DNA from: Candidimonas humi | GTDB taxonomy: Bacteria; Pseudomonadota; Gammaproteobacteria; Burkholderiales; Burkholderiaceae_B | Length of the DNA: 64,000 bases | Assembly (NCBI RefSeq): GCF_019166065.1 | Contig: NZ_JAHTBN010000003.1 | Location: forward strand, 620,001 to 684,000 | Direction of reading: 5' to 3' | In this document: in pieces, positions 25,688-33,196 of the stretch | Numbering within the stretch: position 1 is the first letter of the stretch | Layout of the letters: each line of letters starts with the position of its first letter | Notes under the pieces: generated by a model | Databases searched by the model: none | Seen by the model: only the letters and a program-made list of their open reading frames with translations | What the model was told of the DNA's origin: nothing | Position numbers and translations under genes: made by a program

Positions 25688-26195
25688 GCAGGGCGGCTAG
25701 TGTGCCGCCCAGGGTTTCGCAGCGGGCGCGGTCGGCGGCGGTGATGTGCTTGGGGGCGGCGATGCGTTCGGGGGTCTGGGCGTGGGTGCAGACGATGAGG
25801 GCGGGGGCGATGGGGGTGAGGCGCCAGCCGGTGCAGATGCGTTCGGCCTGGCGCACGGCCGAGGCGCCGTCGCTGCCGGCGGCGATCATCAGGGCGTAGG
25901 GTGTGCCGTTCTTGCGGTCGAGCACGGGGTAGTAGCAGCGGTCGAAGAATTCTTTCATGGCGCCGCTCAGGGCGGCGAGGTTTTCGGGGGCGCTCAGGAG
26001 GATGCCGTCGGCGGCCAGCAGGTCTTTGGGGGTGGCGCGTGCGGCAGGGCGGACCAGGATGCGCAGGCGCGGGCCGGCCTGGAGTTCGCGCGCCGCCGCC
26101 AGGGCGCCGCGGCGTGCGGCGCGCGCCATTTGCAGGGCGGCGCCGGTGCGGGAATGCCAGATGATGAGCAGGGTCTTGGTATCGGACGGGTTCAT
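25680..26195 (-). CDS. Flavodoxin-fold / NAD(P)H-dependent oxidoreductase-like protein
   Basis: 171 residues. The N terminus TLLIIWHSRTGAALQMA is a flavodoxin-type FMN phosphate-binding loop; LLSAPENLAALSGAMKEFFDRCYY and a following ALMIAAGSDGA complete the fold. Probably FMN-binding, partner unknown. The stop codon lies inside the dispersed 114-bp repeat, so the last residues could be affected by repeat insertion. Divergent from relA with a 94-bp gap. Confidence 0.82.
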   Translation of the reverse strand: MNPSDTKTLLIIWHSRTGAALQMARAARRGALAAARELQAGPRLRILVRPAARATPKDLLAADGILLSAPENLAALSGAMKEFFDRCYYPVLDRKNGTPYALMIAAGSDGASAVRQAERICTGWRLTPIAPALIVCTHAQTPERIAAPKHITAADRARCETLGGTLAALLL

Positions 26196-26289
26196 GGGGG
26201 CGATTCGCCATGGCGTGGCGGACTACGGTAGTATCGCCTATGTGCTGCCCTAGCGCAGTGTCGCGTCCGTATGAGCTGTATTTGCGCCC

Positions 26290-28584
26290 ATGTCTCCGAT
26301 AGTTTCTTCCGATGATGATTCCCCGCCCTTTGATGCGGACTGGCGGGCTCGCGCTTTTGCCGGGCTGGACGAGGCGGGGGCGGATCTGCTGTGGCGCGCG
26401 CTGCGGTGGGTGCGCGAGCCGCTGGCGGGGCTGCGGGCAAGCACGGGCGAGCCTTTGGCCGGGCATGGCGCGGCGGTGGTGGGCATTTTGGCGGAGCTGG
26501 GCACGGACGCGGTGACGCGGGCCAGTGCCTTGCTGACTTTGCTGCCGCCGCAAGCTTCGGGCCCGGAAGGGCGGGGGGGCGCGTCGGATCCGCTGCTGAA
26601 GGCTTTTGGGGCGGAGGTGATGTCTCTGGTGCAGGGCACACGCGCTTTGCTGCGCCTGGGGAATCTGGCGGGGCAGTCCAGCGATAGCGCAGCGGCGGGC
26701 GGGGACCAGAAAGAAAAGCAGCGCAAGATGCTGCTGGCGATGGCGGCGGATCTGCGCATTGTGCTGATGCGGCTGGGGTCGCGCCTGCAGTCGCTGCGCT
26801 GGTATGCGGGCTCGCGCACGCCGTGCCCGCCGGAGTTCGCGCGCGAGACGATGGAGCTGTACACGCCACTGGCCAATCGGCTGGGCATTTGGCAGTTGAA
26901 ATGGGAAATGGAGGATCTGGCGTTCCGCTTCCTGGAGCCGGAGACTTACAAGGATATCGCCCGCCGGCTCGAGGAAAAGCGCAAGGAGCGCGAAGCATTC
27001 ATCGAGGATACGGTGGGGCAGTTGCAGGCGGCGCTGCGCGATGCGCACATCGCGGCCGAGGTTTCGGGGCGGCCCAAGCATATCTACAGTATCTGGAACA
27101 AGATGCGCATCAAGCATCTGGACTTCGATCGGCTGTTCGATCTGCGGGCGCTGCGGGTGATCGTGGACGATGAGCGCGCCTGTTATGCGGCGCTGGCGAT
27201 TGTGCATGCGCTCTGGACGCCGGTGTCCGACGAGTTCGACGACTATATCGCGCGGCCCAAGCCCAATGGCTATCGCTCGCTGCATACGGTGGTGTCAGAC
27301 GCGCAGGGGCGTTCTTTCGAGGTGCAGATCCGCACGCACGAGATGCACCAGTTCGCCGAGTACGGGATGGCGGCGCACTGGCGCTACAAAGAGGCGGGTG
27401 CGCGCGGCGGGCAGCAGGTGGCGGCGGGCGGCTACGACCGGAAGATTGCCTGGATGCGCCAGTTGCTGGCCTGGGACCGGGATGAGGGCGCGGCAGGGGC
27501 ATCGGCCTCGGTTCCCGCCGTCGAGGGCGAGGCCGACGCGGGGACGCCCCCGGTGCGGCGCAGCGCTGCGGGGCCGGCCTCGCCGTCTGCCGGCGACGAG
27601 CATATCTATGTGATGACGCCGCAGGCGCGGGTGATCGAGCTGCCGGCGGGCTCCACGCCGGTGGACTTCGCCTATTACCTGCACACCGACCTGGGGCATC
27701 GCTGCCGCGGGGCGCGGGTGGACGGCCAGATGGTGCCGCTGCTGACGCGGCTGGCCACCGGGCAGACGGTGGAGATCATCGCTGCCAAGTCGGGCGGGCC
27801 GTCGCGCGACTGGCTCAATCCGCAACTGGGTTTCCTGGCCAGCCCTCGCTCGCGCGCCAAGGTGCGGGCCTGGTTCAATGCGGTCGAGCTGCAGCAGCGT
27901 ATTTCGCAGGGCCAGGCGCTGGTGGAAAAAGAGCTGCAGCGGCTGGGCAAGACGGCGATCAATCTCGAGCAATTGGCGCAGCAACTGGGCTTTGCCCGTG
28001 CCGACGATCTATATGTGGCGGCCGCCAAGGAAGAGTTCAGCCTGCGGCAGATCGACCATGCGCTGAACCAGCCAGCGCAGGCGGCGGCCGAGCCGGCCGC
28101 GCGCCCGGCCTATCCGAATGTGCAGGCGCGCGAGGTGCCGGCGGGCAAGAGCGGGGTGCTGGTGGTGGGCGTGGATTCGCTCATGACGCAGCTTGCGCGC
28201 TGCTGCCGTCCGGCGCCGCCGGACGAGATCGTCGGTTTCGTGACGCGCGGGCGCGGGGTCTCGATCCACCGCCGCGACTGCCCCTCGTATGCGGCCCTGG
28301 TCGAGCGCCAGCGGGAACGGGCGATTGCGGTGGATTGGGGCGACACCGGCGATACGGTATATCCGGTGGACATCAGCATACGGGCCAACGACAGCGCCAG
28401 CCTGCTGCGCGATATTTCCGAGGTGTTCGCGCGCCTGCGGCTGAGCGTGGTGGGGGTCAATACCCAGAGCCGCCGCTCCCTGGCGCATATGATCTTCACG
28501 GTAGAAGTGAAGAACGGCGAGCAGATAGGGCGGGCCCTGGCCGCGCTGAACGAGCTGCCGGGGGTGAGCGCCAGCCGCCAGTAG
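26290..28584 (+). CDS. relA: (p)ppGpp synthetase RelA
   Basis: 764 residues. The N-terminal HD region lacks the HDxxED hydrolase motif, so this is the synthetase RelA and not bifunctional SpoT. The synthetase domain has RPKHIYSIWNKM at about 260, LFDLRALRVIVDD and ARPKPNGYRSLH at about 324, then VQIRTHEMHQFAEYGMAAHWRYK. A TGS domain begins near 435, the zinc-finger Cys-Cys pair (RCCRP) is near 636, and a C-terminal ACT domain runs from about 692. Makes the stringent alarmone on stalled ribosomes. Confidence 0.96.
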   Translation: MSPIVSSDDDSPPFDADWRARAFAGLDEAGADLLWRALRWVREPLAGLRASTGEPLAGHGAAVVGILAELGTDAVTRASALLTLLPPQASGPEGRGGASDPLLKAFGAEVMSLVQGTRALLRLGNLAGQSSDSAAAGGDQKEKQRKMLLAMAADLRIVLMRLGSRLQSLRWYAGSRTPCPPEFARETMELYTPLANRLGIWQLKWEMEDLAFRFLEPETYKDIARRLEEKRKEREAFIEDTVGQLQAALRDAHIAAEVSGRPKHIYSIWNKMRIKHLDFDRLFDLRALRVIVDDERACYAALAIVHALWTPVSDEFDDYIARPKPNGYRSLHTVVSDAQGRSFEVQIRTHEMHQFAEYGMAAHWRYKEAGARGGQQVAAGGYDRKIAWMRQLLAWDRDEGAAGASASVPAVEGEADAGTPPVRRSAAGPASPSAGDEHIYVMTPQARVIELPAGSTPVDFAYYLHTDLGHRCRGARVDGQMVPLLTRLATGQTVEIIAAKSGGPSRDWLNPQLGFLASPRSRAKVRAWFNAVELQQRISQGQALVEKELQRLGKTAINLEQLAQQLGFARADDLYVAAAKEEFSLRQIDHALNQPAQAAAEPAARPAYPNVQAREVPAGKSGVLVVGVDSLMTQLARCCRPAPPDEIVGFVTRGRGVSIHRRDCPSYAALVERQRERAIAVDWGDTGDTVYPVDISIRANDSASLLRDISEVFARLRLSVVGVNTQSRRSLAHMIFTVEVKNGEQIGRALAALNELPGVSASRQ

Positions 28585-28609
28585 CGGGTTCTCCGGGCCG
28601 CCGGGGCCG

Positions 28610-28705
28610 CAGCTATAGTCGCAGCCCCAGTCACAGCCCCAGTCACAGCCACAGCTACAGCTACAGCTACAGCCACGGGCACGAGCACAGCCGCAGCCGC
28701 AGCCG
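28610..28705. repeat. Degenerate hexanucleotide (CAGNNN) repeat, 16 units
   Basis: Sixteen consecutive 6-mers, most of them CAGCCC, CAGTCA, CAGCTA, CAGCCA or CAGCCG, without indels. It lies 25 bp after relA and is non-coding in this annotation. Confidence 0.85.
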
Positions 28706-28770
28706 GGGCTTCTGGCCGGGCAGTCGGGAGGCGCTCGCCGAAGCGCAGCCCTTTCCTGCCGGCCGCACAC

Positions 28771-28779
28771 TGCTAAAAT
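28771..28779 (+). promoter_or_regulatory. Candidate extended -10 promoter element of trpBA
   Basis: TGCTAAAAT fits an extended -10 (TGn-TAAAAT) and lies 149 bp before the trpB start, downstream of the hexanucleotide repeat. The -35 region (CTTTCC) is weak. Confidence 0.35.
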
Positions 28780-28927
28780 GGCCGATTGGCTCGGCCCGCC
28801 GACGGGTCTCGCAAGCCTGGGCGCCGCGCCCGGCCGGGCGGGGCATCGAGGCGTGCCGCAAGACCGGCCGGCGCTCGTACCGCTGCGTCGGACGCCCAGC
28901 CTCCTATGCAAACCAGGGGATGTTTCC

Positions 28928-30127
28928 TTGAAACCTTACAGCTTGCCCGACAGCCAGGGGCATTTCGGCCCATATGGCGGTTCGTTCGTTGCCGAGACGC
29001 TGGCGTATGCGCTCGATGAACTGCGCGAGGCCTACGATGCCTGCCGCGCAGATCCGCAGTTCCGTGCCGAATTCGAGTACGAGCTGAAGCATTTCGTGGG
29101 CCGGCCCAGTCCGGTCTACCACGCCAAGCGCTGGTCCGAACGGCTGGGCGGGGCGCAGATCTGGTTCAAGCGCGAAGACCTGAACCATACCGGCGCGCAC
29201 AAGGTAAATAACTGCATCGGGCAGATCCTGCTCGCGCGGCGCATGGGCAAGCCGCGCATCATCGCCGAAACCGGCGCCGGGCAGCACGGCGTGGCGACCG
29301 CCACGGTGGCGGCCCGCTATGGGCTGGAATGCGTGGTGTACATGGGCAGCGAGGATGTGCGCCGCCAGGCCTCGAACGTCTATCGCATGAAGTTGCTGGG
29401 GGCGACGGTGGTGCCGGTGGAATCGGGCACGCGCACGCTCAAGGACGCGTTGAACGAGGCGCTGCGCGACTGGGTGACGAACGTCGAAAATACTTTCTAC
29501 CTGATAGGCACGGTGGCCGGCCCCCATCCCTATCCGATGATGGTGCGCGATTTCCAGTCGGTGATCGGCGAGGAATGCCTGCAGCAGATGCCCGAGAGCG
29601 CCGGGCGCCAGCCCGACTACGTAGTGGCGTCGGTGGGCGGCGGCTCCAATGCCATGGGCATCTTCTATCCCTATATCGAGCACGAGGCGGTGCGCCTGGT
29701 GGGGGTCGAGGCGGCCGGCGAAGGCCTGGCCACGGGCCGCCATGCGGCTTCGCTGAATGCCGGCGTGGTGGGCGTGCTGCATGGCAACCGCACCTACCTG
29801 CTGCAAGACGAGAATGGCCAGATCATGGGCACGCATTCGATCTCGGCCGGGCTGGATTATCCCGGCGTGGGGCCGGAACACGCGTGGCTCAAGGACAGCG
29901 GACGGGCACAGTACGACTCGGTGACCGATGCCGAGGCGCTGGCGGCTTTTCACGATTGCTGCCGCACGGAAGGCATCATGCCGGCGCTGGAATCCTCCCA
30001 TGCCATCGCCTATGCGGTGCGCCTGGCGCCCACGCTGGACAAGGACAAGATCATCCTGGTGAATTTGTCGGGGCGCGGCGACAAGGACATGCACACCGTG
30101 GCCGAATTCAGCGGCATCACCCTGTAG
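28928..30127 (+). CDS. trpB: Tryptophan synthase beta chain
   Basis: 399 residues from a TTG start at 28928, chosen because AGGGGA lies at SD distance and the family N terminus ([20 protein letters not shown]) begins there; an in-frame ATG at 28778 would add 50 unrelated residues. The PLP lysine is K92 in [19 protein letters not shown] and the phosphate-binding GGGSNAMG are intact. It condenses indole and serine to tryptophan. trpA follows after 58 bp. Confidence 0.95.
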   Translation: MKPYSLPDSQGHFGPYGGSFVAETLAYALDELREAYDACRADPQFRAEFEYELKHFVGRPSPVYHAKRWSERLGGAQIWFKREDLNHTGAHKVNNCIGQILLARRMGKPRIIAETGAGQHGVATATVAARYGLECVVYMGSEDVRRQASNVYRMKLLGATVVPVESGTRTLKDALNEALRDWVTNVENTFYLIGTVAGPHPYPMMVRDFQSVIGEECLQQMPESAGRQPDYVVASVGGGSNAMGIFYPYIEHEAVRLVGVEAAGEGLATGRHAASLNAGVVGVLHGNRTYLLQDENGQIMGTHSISAGLDYPGVGPEHAWLKDSGRAQYDSVTDAEALAAFHDCCRTEGIMPALESSHAIAYAVRLAPTLDKDKIILVNLSGRGDKDMHTVAEFSGITL

Positions 30128-30185
30128 CGCCGGCCGGGAAAGAACGGGCAAAGCAGACCAGAACAGAATACAAGGACGCACATCC

Positions 30186-31013
30186 ATGACATCCAAGACC
30201 GATCGCTTCCAGGCCGCGTTCGCCAGGCGCGCCGGCGGCACGGCCCTGATCCCCTACATCACTTCGGGAGATCCTTCGGTGCAGGTCACGCCGGCGCTCA
30301 TGCATGCGCTGGTCGAGGCCGGCGCCGACATCATCGAGCTGGGCGTGCCGTTTTCCGATCCCATGGCCGACGGGCCCGTGATACAGCGTGCCGGAGAACG
30401 AGCGATCGCCCGCGGCGTGGGCCTGCGGCAGGTGCTGGACATGGTGGCGGAATTCCGGCGCGGCGACGCGGATACGCCGGTGGTGCTGATGGGCTATGCC
30501 AATCCCATAGAGAGCATGGGGCAGGACGCATTCATAGACGCGGCCCAGGCGGCCGGGGTGGACGGGGTGCTGGTGGTGGATTACCCGCCCGAGGAATTCG
30601 GCGATTTCGGCGAACGCCTGGCGCAGGCGGGCATGGCGCCCATCTTCCTGCTGGCTCCTACGTCCACCGAAGAACGCATACGCCGCGTCGGACAGATCGC
30701 GCGCGGCTATGTGTACTATGTGTCCCTGAAAGGCATCACCGGAGCCGGCAACCTGGACACGGACGACGTGGCCGCGCATCTGGCCGCCATACGCCGGCAT
30801 GTGTCGGTGCCGGTGGGCGTGGGCTTCGGCATACGCGATGCGCAAAGCGCGGCGCGGCTGGCGCCGGTGGCCGATGCGGTGGTGATAGGCACCAAACTGA
30901 TCGAGACGATCGAGGCCGCGGCGGCTGCGGGCGGCGCCGCCGGCGATCGGGCGGCGATCGAGGCGGCCAGGGATTGGCTGGGCGGCATACGCAGTGCGCT
31001 GGACCAGGCATGA
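30186..31013 (+). CDS. trpA: Tryptophan synthase alpha chain
   Basis: 275 residues, TIM barrel. [28 protein letters not shown] with the catalytic Glu and Asp, and [12 protein letters not shown] are the conserved active-site segments. It cleaves indole-3-glycerol phosphate to indole for TrpB. Co-transcribed with trpB. Confidence 0.96.
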   Translation: MTSKTDRFQAAFARRAGGTALIPYITSGDPSVQVTPALMHALVEAGADIIELGVPFSDPMADGPVIQRAGERAIARGVGLRQVLDMVAEFRRGDADTPVVLMGYANPIESMGQDAFIDAAQAAGVDGVLVVDYPPEEFGDFGERLAQAGMAPIFLLAPTSTEERIRRVGQIARGYVYYVSLKGITGAGNLDTDDVAAHLAAIRRHVSVPVGVGFGIRDAQSAARLAPVADAVVIGTKLIETIEAAAAAGGAAGDRAAIEAARDWLGGIRSALDQA

Positions 31014-31122
31014 GTATCGCGCCGTGGGCGCCGCGAGGCGTGTCGCCCGCGGCTGCAAGAGCGGGGGCGGGCGCATGCTTGCCGTCCCGAGAGCGGCAAG
31101 ACTGCAATAAATGATCAAGGGG

Positions 31123-31142
31123 CGGATGCGTTCGCGCATCCG
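31123..31142 (+). promoter_or_regulatory. UUCG-tetraloop hairpin in the accD leader
   Basis: CGGATGCG-TTCG-CGCATCCG, a perfect 8-bp stem capped by the very stable TTCG loop, ends 23 bases before the accD ATG. A second, weaker hairpin (CTTGCCG/CGGCAAG) lies at 31078-31100. Position suggests a role in accD mRNA translation or stability, or separation from trpA; this is inference. Confidence 0.55.
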
Positions 31143-31165
31143 GCTATACAGAGGAATTCAGAAGA

Positions 31166-32047
31166 ATGAGCTGGCTTGAAAAAATTCTGCCTCCGCGTAT
31201 CAACCGCAGCACCGATCCGGGTGCGCGCCGCGTGCCCGAGGGTCTGTGGGTGAAATGCCCGTCGTGCGAGTCGGTGCTGTACAACGAGGATCTGGCTGCC
31301 ACCTTGCATGTCTGCCCCAAGTGCGGCCATCACATGCGCATCGGCTCGCGCTCGCGCATCGCCGCGCTGCTGGATCCCGAAGGCCAGGTCGAGATCGGCG
31401 CCGACATACGCCCCGTCGACCCGCTCAAGTTCAAGGACACCCGCAAGTACCCCGAGCGCCTGGCCGAAGCCGCCAAGCAGACCGACGAAACCGATGCGAT
31501 CGTGGTGATGAGTGGCAGCATCCTGGCGATGCCGGTGGTGCTGGCGTGTTTCGAGTTCGATTTCATGGGCGGCTCCATGGGCTCGGTGGTGGGCGAGCGC
31601 TTCGCCCGCGGGGTGCAGGCGGCGCTGAAGAACCGCACGCCCTTCATCTGCGTGGCGGCTTCGGGCGGCGCGCGCATGCAGGAAAGCCTGTTTTCGCTGA
31701 TGCAGATGGCCAAGACCAATGCGATGCTCACGCGCCTGTCGGCCGCGGGCCTGCCGTTCATCAGCATCCTTACCGACCCGACCATGGGCGGGGTGTCGGC
31801 CAGTTTCGCCTTCATGGGCGACATCGTCATGGCCGAGCCCAAGGCGCTGATCGGTTTCGCCGGGCCGCGCGTGATCGAACAGACCGTGCGGGAAAAGCTG
31901 CCCGAAGGCTTCCAGCGTTCCGAGTTCTTGCTCGAGAAGGGCGCCATAGACATGGTGGTCGACCGCCGCCAGATGCGCAACGAACTGGCGCACCTGCTGG
32001 CGCTGCTGACCCGTCAGCCCGCCGACGCGGTGGCCAAGGCCTCCTGA
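31166..32047 (+). CDS. accD: Acetyl-CoA carboxylase carboxyltransferase subunit beta
   Basis: 293 residues. The N-terminal zinc ribbon uses C31, C34, C50 and C53 (CPSC...CPKC). The carboxyltransferase core shows [21 protein letters not shown] and [12 protein letters not shown]. With AccA it makes malonyl-CoA for fatty-acid synthesis. The usual trpA-accD order holds, but folC does not follow; a dispersed repeat and an unrelated gene take that place. Confidence 0.96.
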   Translation: MSWLEKILPPRINRSTDPGARRVPEGLWVKCPSCESVLYNEDLAATLHVCPKCGHHMRIGSRSRIAALLDPEGQVEIGADIRPVDPLKFKDTRKYPERLAEAAKQTDETDAIVVMSGSILAMPVVLACFEFDFMGGSMGSVVGERFARGVQAALKNRTPFICVAASGGARMQESLFSLMQMAKTNAMLTRLSAAGLPFISILTDPTMGGVSASFAFMGDIVMAEPKALIGFAGPRVIEQTVREKLPEGFQRSEFLLEKGAIDMVVDRRQMRNELAHLLALLTRQPADAVAKAS

Positions 32048-32084
32048 TACGAAGGCCGCGGGCCTTGCCTCATGGTCGCGCCAA

Positions 32085-32198
32085 GCGTCGTTGCGGGCTT
32101 GTTGTGTGGAGCGGCCACGCGGCCTCGCCCGCGCCTAGCCTGGCGCCCATTTACCCGCTAGTGCAGCGCCCCTTTTAGCGTCAACGGGCCCTAGAGCA
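32085..32198. repeat. Dispersed 114-bp repeat, copy B
   Basis: Ungapped match to 25574-25687 (about 82 percent identical by eye). It fills the space between the accD stop and the next gene, and its last base is the first base of that gene's ATG. If the gene has its own promoter close by, it must lie in or next to this repeat. Confidence 0.85.
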
Positions 32199-33118
32199 TG
32201 CGTATAGCGTTTCCCTACGATTACGTGCGGGTCGAGGCCGAGGTCATGGCCCATGTGCCCGCCTGGCGCGGCATGGGCTTTGCCGCAGTGGTGGCGATCG
32301 CGCGGGGCGGGCTGATGCCGGGCGGCATGATTGCCAGCGCCTTGTCGCTGCCGCTGTATGCACTGAGCTATGGGCGCGCCGGCCGTAAAGTGGGCTGGTT
32401 CACCGCCGAACGGCCCGAGCCCGGCGCCAAACTGCTGCTGGTGGAAGACGTGGCCGGACGCGGCACCACGCTGCTGGACTGCCGCGACTATCTGCTGGCG
32501 CAAGGCCACGAGTTGCGGATATTCGCGCTGGCCTATGACGAACAGTCGCGCATCGTGCCCGATTTCGGCATGCTAGTGCCGCCGGGATACGGCGCCCATT
32601 TTCCCTGGGAACGCGAGTCGGTGACACAGGCTTTTGCCGCCACCGGCAATCTGCCTGCGCGGCCCGAATACGAATACGGCTCCTGGGCCGTGGACCTGGA
32701 CGGGATACTGGTGCCCGACCTGCCTGCACGCCTGTACGAGCAGGACCTGGCCCTGGCACTGTCCTTGCGCGATCTGCTGGAGCCCAGTCCGCTATTGCCG
32801 CCGCTGGACCTGGCTCGTGCCACGGTCATTACTGGCAGGCCCTGCCAGGACCGGCAGCGCACTCGCGCCTGGCTGGACCGCCATGGCTTCGGCGGCGCGC
32901 TGCTGATGCGCGACCCGGCCCGTCATGCTGCGGCGGATACCGCGCGTTTCAAGGCCGAATCCATACTCGAGCACTGCCATACCCATTTCATCGAAAGCGA
33001 CGCCGCACAGGCCGCGCAGATCGCGGCGCTTGCGCCGGTGACGCGTGTCTTCTGGTGGGATGGTGCGCGCGCGCTGGCCTTGCAGGCGCGGCAGGCCGAC
33101 CCGCTGGCGCGGGCCTGA
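32198..33118 (+). CDS. Phosphoribosyltransferase - HAD-like two-domain protein
   Basis: 306 residues of uncertain function. Residues 1-150 look like a Gpt-type purine phosphoribosyltransferase: VVAIARGGLMPGGMIA near 30 and the PRPP loop LLLVEDVAGRGTT near 80. Residues 160-306 look like a HAD-superfamily domain: AVDLDGILVPD (motif I, but the second Asp is followed by Gly-Ile), VITGRP and RFKAESI. A PRTase joined to a phosphohydrolase-like domain could couple nucleotide formation and breakdown, or modify a nucleoside. No obvious SD is visible before the ATG because the dispersed repeat abuts it. Confidence 0.75.
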   Translation: MRIAFPYDYVRVEAEVMAHVPAWRGMGFAAVVAIARGGLMPGGMIASALSLPLYALSYGRAGRKVGWFTAERPEPGAKLLLVEDVAGRGTTLLDCRDYLLAQGHELRIFALAYDEQSRIVPDFGMLVPPGYGAHFPWERESVTQAFAATGNLPARPEYEYGSWAVDLDGILVPDLPARLYEQDLALALSLRDLLEPSPLLPPLDLARATVITGRPCQDRQRTRAWLDRHGFGGALLMRDPARHAAADTARFKAESILEHCHTHFIESDAAQAAQIAALAPVTRVFWWDGARALALQARQADPLARA

Positions 33119-33127
33119 TCCATCCTT

Positions 33128-33158
33128 GCCCGCGCCGCGTAGCGGCTATGGCGCGGGC
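33128..33158. terminator. Hairpin between convergent PRTase-HAD gene and rne
   Basis: GCCCGCGCC and GGCGCGGGC form a 9-bp stem just after the PRTase-HAD stop, followed by a second GC-rich inverted repeat at about 33173-33192. No T-run is present on either strand, so intrinsic termination is doubtful. Confidence 0.35.
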
Positions 33159-33196
33159 TGGCCGCGCCTGCCGGGCCCTTGCAGGCCCGGGGTCGA

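Larger units (their letters stand above)
28585..28927 (+). other. relA-trpB intergenic region
   Basis: 343 bp containing the hexanucleotide repeat described separately and a candidate extended -10 promoter for trpB. No trpF gene precedes trpB here, unlike several related genomes. Confidence 0.5.

Noticed and set aside
26290-28584. SpoT instead of RelA
   Set aside because: The HD hydrolase motif is missing from the N-terminal region, which fits RelA.
28778-28927. In-frame ATG extension of trpB
   Set aside because: The extra 50 residues do not belong to TrpB and the TTG at 28928 has an AGGGGA SD.
33128-33192. Bidirectional intrinsic terminator after the PRTase-HAD gene and rne
   Set aside because: Stems are strong but no T-run follows on either strand, so I lowered it to a low-confidence hairpin.
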